From NCBI GenBank assembly GCA_021464415.1, contig CM038469.1:12006501-12070500 (forward strand): a DNA stretch of 64,000 nucleotides, written 5' to 3'. The position numbers were made by a program, and so were the translations under genes. Source of the stretch: Lonicera japonica. Its lineage: Eukaryota; Streptophyta; Magnoliopsida; Dipsacales; Caprifoliaceae. How positions within the stretch are numbered: position 1 is the first letter of the stretch; the number at the start of each line of letters is the position of its first letter. Shown piece after piece: positions 1 through 11,402 of the stretch. The notes beneath the pieces are model-generated. The model worked only from the letters and a program-made list of their open reading frames with translations, did no database searches and was not told the origin of the DNA.

Positions 1-1018
1 CTTATTTTCAGTTGTACTATTTGGCACATTGACTGTTCCAAAAATGAAATGGTACTTGGTAATTTAAGACTTTCCGAAGTGGAAAGCAAGATTCTCGAGT
101 TGACGCTATATCAACAGAACAGATCTCATTCCAATAGACAATAAACTGATGGCTTTGCAGTATGAATCTTGCGTTTTAGATAATGAATAGGCTTGTTTAC
201 TTATGCAGGGCAATGCACGCACTAGATTAATCTATTGTTGTTTAACTGCTGGCTATAAGAAAATCCAAGCACCCCCACCCCGTACTCCCACCCCTCTTCC
301 CTCTTCCGGTCCCAGGTGAAGGTGAAACTTGAAACTAAGGACTTGAATCCTAGTGTGCGCATTTCTCACGTCGGTTTTGTCAATGGAAGTTGTAGAAGCA
401 ACGTCTCCTTGCATTATATGGTTACCGAATTATGATCTCAACACAGAAAAAAGTATTAAATTCCTAATCAAATGGTCAAAACAAATTTTGATTATTGTGC
501 ACATGATACAAGCACAAGTCATTGAAGGGAGGATGAAGAGAGATTAGTTCAAAGGAGTCAATCTCTATGATGAGTAAATCATTTTTACAAAATTTTATCA
601 AAAAATTAAATCTAGAAGTGGGTGAAATGAACATCTAAAATTTAATAGTTGAAAATGAACATGCGTATAAAAAAAAATTAAAAGTATGCCCACTTCCACT
701 TGATAAAATTTTGTGAAAATGATCTACTCATTATAGAGATCATCTCTACCAAGTTTCATGGAAAAACTTGTCGGTTTAGCCTTCAAACTAGACATGCCCT
801 TGAACTAGACACCATTTGACAGAATTGGACCGAAAGATAATGAAAAAGAACATATTAGTTTTTTTATTTTTTTAATTTTTTATCTTGAAAGAAATGTCTT
901 ACTCTATTCCTTTAAAAATCCTACAAAACTTATAGACGGGAATAAACTCACAACTTTTTAAATATGAGGTCCAGACTGCTTCAGTTATATAACGAGATAT
1001 TTTGAAAATCACACATCG

Positions 1019-1124
1019 TATGTGATTCGCAATGAAGAGATTTTGTGCTTACGGAATTTTGATGAGAATCATCTCAACAATTTGGAAGTTAATGTGATAA
1101 AAGAAGATATAGACCTTGATTATT
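1019..1124 (+). pseudogene. Relic of an NLR C-terminal exon (copy A)
   Basis: This short stretch resembles the last coding part of the NLR pseudogene around 50361-50470: a GTGATTnGCAATGAAGAGATTT-like stretch, then TTTTGATGAGAATCATCTCA, then GTGATAAAAGAAGATAT. Frame is lost by small indels. The matching relic in copy B is at 53459-53569. It marks a third decayed NLR 3' end in the cluster. No other NLR exon was found upstream in the window. Confidence 0.6.
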
Positions 1125-1745
1125 AATGATGGAGGAACATATATATGTTTGCAACGTAGTTATTTGTTCACCTGTACTTGTAATGTGACATTGTCGTTAT
1201 ACATAATATTGAATAATCAAGTTTTGCTAGTAATTATTCAACAAACGATTCCAATTAGTGCCATCGACCAGGCGCATGCGCCGCAAATTAATAAGCATAC
1301 ACTAAAACAAGCTTATTAAGAGAAATATTTCACCTTTTTTTAATGGTTTGTTGATAAAAGACTCACGTGTCAAGTTATTTTAGACATTATGCATATCTAA
1401 TTAGCACTATTTTTGTATTTGTAGATGCCCATTAAAAATAGCCCCTCCAACAATGGTTCCATGTCTATCTTTATATGTAAACATACAAAATCATATAAGC
1501 AATGTAAAAATGATTATTTTGCATGTGAGATTCTTTACATGCATAGAGTCTCATAGACACTGTAAAAATGATTATTTTGCCGGTCCTTAAAATAAACTTA
1601 ATACTCTCCAAAACTCCAAAAGTGATCAAGGATAATGTGAATACAGCTAATGAGGGATTGATGTGGCGCTTGCAATTAGTGATACTCTTTTCAACTCAAA
1701 CCAAGAGTCTAACTTAAAATTTTATAGTTTTTATGAGAACATTAA

Positions 1746-2068
1746 AGCCTCGTTTGGTTCACGGAAGGGAAATCAATTCCCTTATTTTTCCCATGGATGT
1801 GGGAAACTAAATTTCCTGTCAAATTTCCTTTCTTATGTTTGGTAAAGCATGAAAAGTATTTAAGTAAGGGTATTATTGTCTAAAATTTTTAGAATAAATG
1901 TTTGGAAATCACATGGGAAAATCAATCCCATGTGTTTTGAGAGGAATTTTTTTACCCCTTACTTTCCCCTCTCTCGGGAAAGTGTTTCTGGAATTTGTTC
2001 TTACTAAACAAAGGAAAGGAACGACTTTCTTTTCCCGAGTACTAAAATCTGTGAACCAAAACGAGGCC
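1746..2068. mobile_element. Tourist-like MITE, family 1
   Basis: This 323-bp element has terminal inverted repeats, GCCTCGTTTGGTTCACGG at the left and GTGAACCAAAACGAGGCC at the right. It is flanked by TAA on both sides (1743-1745 and 2069-2071). Copy B has the empty site at about 54144, which shows the insertion followed the segmental duplication. Three-base TAA/TTA target duplications are typical of PIF/Harbinger-derived MITEs. A second copy in the opposite orientation lies at 3587-3908. Confidence 0.85.
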
Positions 2069-2714
2069 TAATTTCAACTTAATTAATTAATACTCAAAGT
2101 ATAACTTATTTTCTATTGTCCGTCCATTGATTATATATTGAAATGACATAAAACTTTTAATTTGAGACATTCTGAAAAGGAAAGATCAAGTGCCACTCTT
2201 AATTTGAGATAAAGTGAATAGTTATAACATACATAAGCAATTCTATTTCAACTTTATGCATGCTACACCATATAATTATAATATTTAATGTAATGATATA
2301 ATATTTTGGTATATTAATGAGCATTTTTGTGCATGCGACACCCACAATTTATTTTTGTAACAGGTGCAAACTTATTTGTTTATAGAGATCTTTCTTCTCG
2401 AAACATTAAGGATTGACAAATAAATCTCAATGGTTAGATTTGTGATGATAATTTTTAAAATAATTTTAACACAAATTAGAAAGGACTATTTTAACGTAGT
2501 AGTTCTTATTTTTATTTTTTTTCATATTATTAAATTTGTAGTAACTCTTATGTAAAGGGTTAAAATGTTAAATAACTCTAGCGGTATTTTATTTCCATAC
2601 CCCCTCAATAAAATTCATGTGTATGTTCTTGTTTGCGCCATATAAAACGAGTCAATATGCACAAACTTCTTGTATATGCGCCGAGCCAATATAATTTTAT
2701 TTTTTTTAGTATTT

Positions 2715-2960
2715 AATACTAGCTCGGCGAATATGTAACGAGTATACACCTATTTACTCGCTTTATATACGCCAAAAAGGTAAAACAAAATAAATGATAG
2801 TGTGTATGTAGCCTTTAATAATAAACTAAGTGGAGAAGATATACACAAGCTTGACGCATATGTAATATGTATATACCTGTTTACTCGTTTCATATACGCC
2901 GAAAAGGTAAAACAAAATAAGTGGTAGTGTAAATACGTAGCCTTTATTATAATAAACTAA
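2715..2960. repeat. Two-unit tandem repeat, about 130 bp each
   Basis: Two diverged direct copies contain GCATATGTAAnGnGTATA, then TTTACTCG, then ATATACGCC.AAAAGGTAAAACAAAATAA, ending near GTAGCCTTTA. The same pair exists in copy B (about 54795-55015), so the tandem duplication is older than the segmental one. No coding potential was seen. Confidence 0.7.
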
Positions 2961-3401
2961 ATGGGGCAGATACATTCCCTAATATATTTTTTTCTGGGCT
3001 TATTAAAAAGCCATCATTCTCCTTAGAAAAAACGAAATAGGAAACTACATTAATGGTCTTTAAATTATTTGTCTAGTTTCATTTTATCCTTTATACTTTA
3101 AATTTTAAATAATTTATTTAGGTACTTAAATTATTTAATGAGTCTTACTTTGACCCCACTGTCTAATTTACCAAAAGTAGTTGGACGGAATGAAAAGTAT
3201 TTTTGTTCAAATATTTCAACTAAAAAATTTTTTTGAGATTTTTTTTTTTTTAAAAACTATTATAAATGAAAAAAAATGGAAGAGAGACACCTTCTTCACC
3301 TTCCAATCCACATATACAATATATAGATTTACATGATATCTGAGAATTTATATAGGTCTTATACTCTCTCTCTCTCTCTACACACACACACATCAACTCT
3401 T

Positions 3402-3581
3402 ATGTCTATCATCTTCAACCTTCATCCTCAAGGACCTCAACCCATCACCACCTTCAAACCATTGGCGACAAGTCCTGCTCTGTACTCAAAGGAGTGGTGG
3501 AGATTGAGTGAGGCAAAACATAATAGCATTACCCATATACTGTCATATGGAGTCAGGACTTATTGTGAGTGGAAGCGGTAA
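3402..3581 (+). CDS. Small ORF shared by both duplication copies (copy A, frame-altered)
   Basis: This ORF starts MSIIFNLHPQGPQPITTFKP after a promoter-like stretch with a TATA-like ATATATAG and CT and CA microsatellites. Copy A lacks about 22 bp after ALY compared with copy B, which shifts the frame and gives a different C-terminus (SKEWWRLSEA...). The retained ATG and N-terminus in both copies suggest a former first exon. I do not recognise the protein. It may be a gene relic or a chance ORF. Confidence 0.35.
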   Translation: MSIIFNLHPQGPQPITTFKPLATSPALYSKEWWRLSEAKHNSITHILSYGVRTYCEWKR

Positions 3582-3586
3582 AATAA

Positions 3587-3908
3587 GGCCTCGTTTGGTT
3601 CACGGATTTTAGTACTCGGGAAAGGAAAGTTGTTCATTTCCTTTGTTTGGTAAGCACAAATTCCGGAAACACTTTCCCGAGAGGGGGGAAAGTAGGGGGT
3701 AAAACCATTCCTCCCAAAACACATGGGATTGATTTTCTCATGTGATTTCCAAGCATTTATTACACAAATTTTAGACAATAATACTCTTACCTAAATACTT
3801 TCCATGGTTTACCAAACACAAGAAAAGAAATTTGACAGGAAATTTACTTTCCCACCTCCATGAGAAAGATAAGGGAATTGATTTCCTTTCCATGAACCAA
3901 ACGAGGCC
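3587..3908. mobile_element. Tourist-like MITE, family 1 (inverted copy)
   Basis: This 322-bp element has inverted ends GGCCTCGTTTGGTTCACGG and CCATGAACCAAACGAGGCC and TAA duplications at 3584-3586 and 3909-3911. It is the same family as 1746-2068 in the opposite orientation, with internal stretches such as TTTAGTACTCGGGAAAGG shared. It sits just past the homology limit of duplication copy A. Confidence 0.85.
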
Positions 3909-4112
3909 TAAGGGAATAAAAAAATTAATAACCATTGTAAATGTTGAGAGAACCAAAGCGGAAATGAATTATGGCATCTACAATAATCATTTCTACCCGT
4001 ATAGGTTTTTGTAATATAAATGCAAAATGGTAAAAACCTTCTCCGAAAAGAGTTTATATATGTATTTCCATTTGACATGGCAAGTAAATCACGTGAAAAA
4101 TTTATAACATCC

Positions 4113-4300
4113 AGGGGTGCGTTCGATAAAAAAAATTGAAAAATGATTAAAAGTACTACTAAATTTATAATGAGAACAAAAACATGAGGCACATGATTTG
4201 ATTAGTGGATCTGTACCTTTTTTGTTTTTCAATGAAATTCAAATCTTTGGGTGATAGACTGATAGGTGAGAATTTTCCATTAGAAAAAGATAGAACAAAC
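4113..4300. mobile_element. Partial MITE, family 2
   Basis: It begins GGGGTGCGTTCGATAAAAAAA and includes TTTTTCAATGAAATTCAAATCTTTGGGTGATAGA, which matches the interior of the two family-2 MITEs in the NLR introns (47331-47594 and 49354-49587). No matching right end was found, so it is probably truncated. Confidence 0.45.
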
Positions 4301-5580
4301 AATGAAGAGCATTTTATTAGAACAACCAAATATTTATCTAAGGGTATGGCTATTAGCACTCCAAAGAAAACCTATAGTATTCCAAAACCTATTACAAATA
4401 TAACATATAGCTAGACTATATAGAGGGACTCCCTCTCTTTAACAAAAAGAAGCAATGTTCATATGGAGGGGTAATAGAAGAATCCTTTTGTGAAAAAATA
4501 TTGAGATGATCTTTATGTTATGTAGATTGCTTCCACCAAATTTCATTAAAAAAATGTGTTGTAGAAGTAGGTGAAATGAAAAATTGATATATATATATAT
4601 ATGCATTTTCGGCTGTTGAAATGTTTGATAGTCATTTCACCCACTTATAGATTGAATTTTTTGATGAATTTTGATGAATTTTGATGGAAGTAATCTTTTT
4701 AACAAATTGATCATCTCTACAAACTTTTATAGAAAAATACGTCTATATATTTACACCTACAAATAGACACCCTCCTTTTTCATAGAAAAAATATTATAAT
4801 CTAGCCGGGTCAGTTCAGATCAGGTGAAACGAGTTAAATTTATACAAACCTAAGCTTAACTCAAACTTATATCATGTTTTTATTGTGGAACCTGTATTGG
4901 GCTCTGTCTTAGAAAATCCTTTCCCAAACTTGACTCATTAGGAAGAATTTAGTTCGTAGAATATATACAGTGGAATTCAATATGCATATATGAATCACTT
5001 ATTAGAACAAACCCAATCCAGTTGGTGCAAGTTTTGTTTTGAAAAACTTGAACCAACACCTTTTATTATATGCACAAGCTCACACTCAATTTGTCTTGCC
5101 CCGACCCGCGCGACGTGTTGTAAGCATATGATATTTTTAGAATATTTCAAGAAAATTGTTATATTCAAGTTTGTTCTAATTGAGAATGGTCAAATGGGTT
5201 AATGTGATAAATATTATAAATAAGATTGAAATATTACAGTTCTTGTAATTAATCTAAGCCATCTATAGATAATAGTCGAGAAGATTAGTTTTGGTAGGTT
5301 TTATATTATAATTTTTTAAGTTATTAAAACTGACTTTAGTAATAAAAATGAATTCATGGAAAGATATTTTTTTTTACTGATCTTTAGAATTTAATTCTTT
5401 TACCGATATTTGATATTTAATTTATTTCCTGGAATTTAATATAAATATAAAAGTTATTTGTTGGTAGATATTTAATTAATACGGAAAGAAATTAGAATTT
5501 GGATATGTTAAAAACTTAAAATACTTTCAAATCTAATGGATATATATATATATATAGATATCCAGCCATAATTGTGATTT
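4301..5580. other. Intergenic, no gene seen
   Basis: AT-rich sequence with only short unconvincing ORFs and small TA microsatellites (about 4588-4602 and 5541-5557). I see no exon structure, transposon ends or RNA gene here. Confidence 0.6.
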
Positions 5581-5585
5581 ATATT

Positions 5586-6464
5586 TGATGGGGTAAAACA
5601 TAATTTTACCATTGCCCTACAAAAATAATATTCTACACTTTCTTTTTAAATAATATTTCACACTTTTCTTTAAATAAATATTCCACTCCAAAATATTTCA
5701 CACTTTTCTTTTAAATAAATATTTCACTCCATAATATTATACACTTTTCTTTTAAATAAATATTCCACTCCATAATATTCTACACTTTTCTTTTAAATAA
5801 ATATTCCACTCCATAATATTCCACACTTTTCTTTAAAATAAATATTCCACTCACATCCACTAACTTTTACCAAATTACCTTTTTGCACATCATTTTCATT
5901 AAATTTACTTTTTTGCCATTCTACATTTACTTATAAATACTTCCCCTCTTTCATTCATTCAACACACAACAAAAACACACAATTCTTCTCATCAAACGCC
6001 ATCCTTCTCATCCAAGATCCATCCATCTCATCCAAGAGATATAAAGCCATTGGCAATACAAATACAAGCCAATTCAAAAAGAGATAGAAGGGTCTTATAC
6101 TCTCTCTTTTCATACCCTAAAAAATACCAATAACCCTTATACACCCTCTCTCCTACACAGTTTATCATTTATCCTGTTGAAATATTTGTAATCCTAATTT
6201 TATACTTATAAAGAGAATTAGTAAAATTATAGAGAGAAAAGTCGGTAGCTTGTATCATCATCCAAAGTTAATTGCCTTTGAGCTAATACAAAGCAAGCAC
6301 ACACAAAAGGATGACGCACTGCCGGAATAGTATAAGCGCTACCGAAGGAACCTACCTTATAAAAAAAATGATGTTTGTCCATCATTTCGTCGCATTTATT
6401 TTTTATTCACTTATATTCATTTATTGATTGGTTAATTATCTACTTCTAGATTTTGACACTATCA
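5586..6464 (+). repeat. 5' LTR of element 1
   Basis: This 879-bp LTR contains several copies of a unit around ATAAATATTCCACTCCATAATATT and TTCACACTTTTCTTTTAAATA (5630-5850), then a TATA-like TATAAATACTTCC near 5932 and the likely R region. It ends ACACTATCA directly before the primer-binding site. It is the same family as the 3' LTR at 10527-11397 and the solo LTR at 41847-42692. Confidence 0.85.
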
Positions 6465-6465
6465 G

Positions 6466-6482
6466 TTGGCGCCGTCTGTTGG
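6466..6482 (+). other. Primer-binding site of element 1
   Basis: TTGGCGCCGTCTGTTGG lies 1 nt after the 5' LTR. The TGGCGCCGT start is typical of plant Ty3/gypsy elements. The Tat element at 22351 has a similar PBS (TTTGGCGCTGTCTGTGGG). Confidence 0.75.
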
Positions 6483-6544
6483 AACGATAAGCTCTCTAAA
6501 GCTCTCGTTTTTTAAAAATTACAAGTAAATTTTCGGTGAAAAAA

Positions 6545-6900
6545 TTTCAAATCCCACGGGCTTTTGTAGCTCAATATTCTCGGGCACATAACTTCTTGCT
6601 CAAAACTCCAAATTATGTGATTCTGGAGTCCATTTTGGAGAAAATTGCAAGAGCTACAACTTTTCAGTTCAAGCATTTTTCAAATTCGGTCATCTCAGGG
6701 TTTAAAAAGGCGATACAAAGTTGCTGCAACAAGAAATACGAAAATTCTGCCGGCCTACGGTAGCTTAATATTCACAGGCGCATAACCTTGCACTCAAAAC
6801 TCCAAATTATGTAATTCTGGAGTCCATTTTAGAGACAATTTTGAGATTTACAATTTTTCAGTTCAACACTTCTTCAAATTCGGCCATTTAGTAATTCGAA
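6545..6900 (+). repeat. Tandem duplication in element 1 leader
   Basis: Two diverged units of about 190-200 bp share AAAACTCCAAATTATGT, ATTCTGGAGTCCATTTT, TTTTTCAGTTCAA and TTCAAATTCGG. No coding potential seen. Confidence 0.65.
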
Positions 6901-7129
6901 ATTACAATACAAATTTTCAGAAATCCAGTTACGATTAATCCAAAGGGATAAAACCTAAAAGAAGAGATAAGTTATTTTTTAATAACTCATATGATTTTTC
7001 TCTCTATATATAATATATCTAAAGTTGTATCATTTTCTTATGATCAATGATCTTTATTATAGGTAAAGTTGACGAGCTCCTAAAAAATTACAATTGAACG
7101 TAATTTTCATCAAGTTCGTTTGACAAACC

Positions 7130-7560
7130 AAATAGAAAATTAAAGAAATTTTCAGTGGATATCAAACCATCTCACAAAGTGTTCAATTTAGTAAGTGCTC
7201 AGTTTGAAAGTAGCACACTTTCACTCTGTTAAAACCTCTCACAAAGAGATCAGTTTGCTAACTGCAGAGGCCTGGTAATAAATGAGAAAATTGTCAGAAT
7301 TTGCCTAAGTTAGAAGGGGGTATGACTCTACTCAAGACTTAGCCAAAAGAACAAATTTTTCTTTTAAGAAATCAAGGACTTCGAAAAAATTCCTATCACC
7401 ATATAGGTTGGGGAGAAGGGACAAGAGGCCTCTGGCATGAATTTCGAAGTTGGAAGCTTTTGGAAAGTTGTCTCCCGAGAAAAAAAAATTAAAAGCTGTC
7501 TTCCAAAAAAAAAAAGAAATTCGAGAATTTGATGACAATTGAAAAGGGCCCAAGTAAAAT
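7130..7560 (+). repeat. Tat-tail-like module inside element 1
   Basis: It shares CACTCTGTTAAAA, CTCTCACAAAGAG, TCAGTTT, GAGGCCTGGTAAnAAATGAG, GCCTAAGTTAGA.GGGG and GACTCTACTCAAG with the post-integrase region of the Tat element at 28030-28390. It ties this coding-free element to a Tat-like ancestor or donor. Confidence 0.7.
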
Positions 7561-7607
7561 CAAACTATTATACTAATGCCCAAAACTCCCATACTTATGA
7601 CCAAAAA

Positions 7608-7850
7608 TATAACGAGCTTTACACATTAATGTTCCAAGCTCTACGACTTGCGTCTAATGTCTAACAAGCTTTACACATTGATGTTTTGAGCTCAATGACT
7701 AGCATTCGAGATCTAGCTTCCTTGAACGACGACTCGAGATCAACGACTAACCAGCCTTACACAATGATGTTCTGAAGTTTCAAGACTAATGATCAAAGTT
7801 TAGCCAGTTTTACACATTAATGTTCCAAGCTCCACAAACTTACGGTTGTA
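7608..7850 (+). repeat. Imperfect minisatellite
   Basis: Four diverged units are built around AGCTTTACACATTAATGTTCCAAGCTC (near 7615, 7669, 7751 and 7807), spaced about 55-85 bp, with ACGACT/TGACTAG between them. No coding meaning seen. Confidence 0.55.
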
Positions 7851-8319
7851 TACACCGCAATTTGTAACCCCCGCAAGAACCCCTATATTATTACTAAATT
7901 ATTCTCCATTTTTAAGCTTACATTTTGATTTTGGTAGTTTGGCCTTTTTAGGCATATTTTACCTTTTCCTTGTTTTGCCCACTTTTTTAGATCCCACATT
8001 AGATGGGAGCTAAAAGTGAGACCTTGGGTTTCCTTATAAATAAGGGCCTAAGGCTTGTGTTTTAGGGAAAGCCAAATGAAAAGGATCATGTAAGAGTAGC
8101 CATTGAACCAATAATTCTCATTTAGTATAAGATTCTCCTACTCTTTATTAGAGGTGTCGAGAATTATGCTCTAACTAATTTTATTAGGTTCTTAGAAAAT
8201 AATAATCTTTTCAGTATAAAGTTTGCACTCGAAGTGTCAGTCTTTGTCAAACGCCGGAAGTCTGTCCGCTTCTCTTGTATTTATATTATCGTCAGGAAGA
8301 TAATCATCTAACCCCCTCT

Positions 8320-8640
8320 TTTAATTAAGTTTATTATATGCATACTTGTCTTATTTTAATTAAGTTTATTATATATACTTGTTTAGTTTTAGTTTATGAT
8401 ATGAATGCTTATTTTATTTTAATTAATTAAGCTTATTATATGTGTACTTGTTTTAAGTTTATTATATATGTCTTTATTTTGAAAGTTTATTATCTGTAGA
8501 CTTGTTTAATTAAATTTATTATATATACGTACTTGTTTAATTTCTCGGAAGTAATATAAGTGAGTAGGGAGTTGGCATGCTTGGGTCAACATAAATCGAA
8601 AGCATTTACTTCCACTATCATTTGACCCCTTCTTTTAATT
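8320..8640 (+). repeat. Direct repeat pair, left copy
   Basis: The block with AAGTTTATTATATGCATACTTG and TGAGTAGGGAGTTGGCATGCTTGG...GAAAGCATTTACTTC recurs at about 9340-9545, offset about 906 bp. Promoter-like sequence precedes each copy (TTATAAATAAGGG near 8032; ACTATAAATGGG near 9010). They could be the transcribed ends of two nested LTR sequences or a tandem duplication. I could not find clean ends. Confidence 0.5.
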
Positions 8641-8778
8641 AAGTGTATTATATGCATACTTATTTATTGTATTAATTGAGTTTATTATCTGTGTACGTTT
8701 TTCTATAATAGAAACTCCCATAGAATTCACATCGAGTCCGGAACTCACCCACACACTACAGCACCCTACTAGATGGGT

Positions 8779-8997
8779 TTGTCGCACGACAAACCCAATG
8801 CAAATACAATTGTCACACGACAAACCCATCTGTCACACGACAAACCTTGTCATGTCGTGCGACAATCCCCCCAAAACACCGACCAACCACTTTCTGACAC
8901 ATCAGTCCGTTAGAACTATCACTTCAACCGTTTGTCGCACGATATACATATATGTCGCACGACAATCGTCCCCCTGTTGCAGTATGTTGTGCGACAA
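8779..8997. repeat. Palindrome cluster 1 (TTGTCG..CGACAA)
   Basis: Seven copies of an inverted repeat with arms TTGTCG and CGACAA around a 2-nt centre (CA or TG) start near 8779, 8810, 8831, 8854, 8931, 8953 and 8985. Some have one arm base changed (TTGTCACACGACAA). The last copy ends about 15 bp before a TATA box at 9012. Spacers are unrelated to each other. Confidence 0.85.
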
Positions 8998-9011
8998 TTG
9001 CTCCCGAATAC

Positions 9012-9019
9012 TATAAATG
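9012..9019 (+). promoter_or_regulatory. Putative TATA box after palindrome cluster 1
   Basis: TATAAATG followed about 30 bp on by a plausible start region (CCAATGAGTTCTAGGCAAGG). The position directly 3' of the palindrome cluster suggests a U3 promoter. This is inference from sequence only. Confidence 0.5.
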
Positions 9020-9339
9020 GGCCAACACCCCAATGAGTTCTAGGCAAGGATTCCCCACCACAAAGGACACGGTTCTGACACCAAAAATCCTTATTTCTCT
9101 CTTACATTTCTAATCTTTAAGCCTTCTTCGGAAGTACTTTTGATAACATTTATTTCCGCAAAAGTCTTGGATCTAATCTTGGCACCCGGAGTGCTACCTT
9201 CTAGAATCAAACCGCTGAAAATATATCAAAGAGAAAAGTTGATATCCGCTAGAGGTTTTATCTGCCGTATTATATTTTATCTCTTTCATTCTTATATATA
9301 TCGTCGGGAAGGTAACTAAAGTCTTTTCTAGTAATCAAA

Positions 9340-9545
9340 TAATATATATGCATACTAGTTTTATTGTACTTTATTTAATAATTATAGATTTGTTTAATTC
9401 TTAATTAAGTTTATTATATATACATATTTGCTTAATTTTTTGGAAGTACTATAAGTGAGTAGGGAGTTGGCTTGCTTGGACTAACATAAACCGAAAGCAT
9501 TTACTTCTACCTTCCTCGTTTCAATTTTAATTAAGTTTATTATTT
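9340..9545 (+). repeat. Direct repeat pair, right copy
   Basis: This matches 8320-8640 with substitutions: TGAGTAGGGAGTTGGCTTGCTTGG and ACCGAAAGCATTTACTTCTACC. It begins after ATATATCGTCGGGAAGGTAAC, which parallels TATCGTCAGGAAGATAATC near 8290. Confidence 0.5.
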
Positions 9546-10109
9546 GTAAACTCTTATATCTATTATTCTGTCCACTTTCTAGTTGGATAAACTTATTGTC
9601 AAGTTACTGATATTCTATCATTTTCAAACAAAACAACTTAATAAAATTCTGATAAAATCATTTGCAAAACCAGAAGAAGTAAGGCCATTTATTATCTAGA
9701 TAAAACTAAGTTTTCAAAACCTGGACTGATAAAGTTTACTTAGGAATTAAATTTAGATATATTATGTCTTCCATATAGACTGTAATGTATATGATACACT
9801 CTCCTCAAGAGTTTAATTCCATATCAAATCAATTCCGATAAAATCAGATCTTTTCTAAATTAACCAAACTAAATAATTGAGATATTGTTATCTGAAGAAA
9901 CAATATCAAATCACTCCCATTTCAAAATAGATAAGACAAACTTTTATCACTAGTAATCAGATTTCGACGGAACCAAAACATCGAATCACGGAATACAAGA
10001 TTGTTATCCCTTTTCCCGTTTTTTCCAAAATCGGGTTTTCATGAGTTATTTCCAGAAAGTAGTAAAATATCAGTAAAAGCATTCAAGTTTTTCAATATAG
10101 AATAAACAT

Positions 10110-10310
10110 ATAAGACCACTAGAGACAGAAAGGGCGGAACGGGTGCTTAACACCTTCCCAATCCGTAACATAGTTCCCGAACCCTATAGAATTCTGGTTT
10201 CGTAGACAAACGTGTAAAGAAAGGCTTATCTGTAGCCTTTCTTCTTGCACAATTATTTTATCCGTTTTCTCGTAAAACGTACTAGTAACTCTGAACGAAC
10301 TCTCTTGCAT
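10110..10310 (-). repeat. Repeat block shared with the solo LTR at 61.3-62.6 kb
   Basis: The reverse complement carries GGGTTCGGGAACTA.GTTACG.ATTGGGAAGGTGTTAAGCACCC, close to 61534-61580. Such boxes are widespread in plant LTR elements. Here it lies in the 3' half of element 1, probably as part of an older nested insertion. Confidence 0.5.
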
Positions 10311-10526
10311 CTAGAAATAGGATAGAAGAACACATGATATGAATTCTCAAGACATAGAAGTAAATGAAACAACAAAATCCTTCTCGATGTTCTAGACTCC
10401 CAAACTAGAGGTTGAGACCTTAGGGTCGCATTCGCAGATTCTCATAACGGTCAATGGTTGATAAAGCCCTACACATTTGTCTTTCATATTCAGCCTTCAG
10501 CATAAAAGTAAAAGATAGGGGGTAGT

Positions 10527-11397
10527 TGATGGGGTAAAAAATAATTTTACCATTGGCCTACAAAAATAATATTCTACACTTTCTTTTTAAATAATATTTC
10601 ACACTTTTCTTTAAATAAATATTCCACTCCAAAATATTTCACATTTTTCTTTTAAATAAATATTTCATTCCATAATATTCTAAACTTTTCTTTTAAATAA
10701 ACATTCCACTCTATAATAATCCACACTTTTATTTTAAATAAATATTCCACTCCATAATATTTCACACTTTTCTTTAAAATAAATATTCCACTCACAACCA
10801 CTAACTTTTACCAAATTACCTTTTTGCCCCTCATTTTTATCAAATTTACTTTTTTGCCATTCTACATTTATCTATAAATACCTCTCCTCATTCATGCATT
10901 CAACACACAACAAAAACACACCATTCTTCTCATCAAACGCCATCCTTCTCATCCAAGATCCATCCATCTCATCCAAGAGATATAAAGCCATTGGCAATAC
11001 AAATACAAGTCAATTCAAGAAGAGATGGAAGGGTCTTATACTCTCTCTTTTCATACCCTAAAAAATACCAACAACCCTTAATACACCCTCTCTCCTACAC
11101 AGTTTATCATTTATCCTGTTGAAATATTTGTAATCATAATTCTCTATTTATAAATAGAATTAATGAAATTATAGAGAGAAAAGTTGGTAGCTTGTATCAT
11201 CATTCAAAGTTAATTGCCTTTAAGCTAATACAACGCAAGAACACACAAAAGGAGGATGTATTGCTGGAATAGCATAAGCACTACCGGAGGAACCTACCTT
11301 ATAAAAAAGAATGTTGTCTGTTCATCATTGCACCGCATTTATTTTTTATTCACTTATTGATTTGTTAATTATCTACTTCTAGATTTTGACACCATCA
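10527..11397 (+). repeat. 3' LTR of element 1
   Basis: This 871-bp LTR is preceded by a purine-rich tract (AAAAGATAGGGGGTAGT) serving as polypurine tract. It starts TGATGGGGTAAAA and ends GACACCATCA, followed by TSD ATATT. Confidence 0.85.
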
Positions 11398-11402
11398 ATA
11401 TT

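Larger units (their letters stand above)
1..3567. repeat. Segmental duplication copy A
   Basis: This stretch is collinear with 50881-55514 at high identity, broken by indels and MITEs. Shared landmarks are the opening stretch with TTTTCAGTTGTACTATTTG, the block around CTTGCGTTTTAGATAATGAATAGG, an NLR-tail relic, a pair of roughly 130-bp tandem repeats, and a CT/CA microsatellite before a short ORF. Copy A lacks about 1.2 kb present in copy B and carries a MITE that copy B lacks. Copy B begins about 400 bp after the NLR pseudogene stop, so another NLR copy probably lies just left of this window (inference). Confidence 0.85.
5586..11397 (+). mobile_element. LTR retrotransposon without coding capacity (element 1)
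   Basis: This complete LTR element is flanked by exact 5-bp duplications ATATT (5581-5585 and 11398-11402). LTRs start TGATGGGGTAAAA and end ...CATCA/TATCA. The primer-binding site is followed by about 4 kb in which I find no gag or pol motif. The interior holds tandem repeats, a segment resembling the post-pol tail of the Tat element at 28.0-28.4 kb, a palindrome cluster with a TATA box, and two long direct repeats. This fits a non-autonomous (LARD-like) derivative of a gypsy family. LTRs differ at many sites, so it is not recent. Confidence 0.85.

Noticed and set aside
1116..1319. Small ORF after the NLR-tail relic
   Set aside because: It is not preserved in copy B, where indels break it. 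Probably chance.
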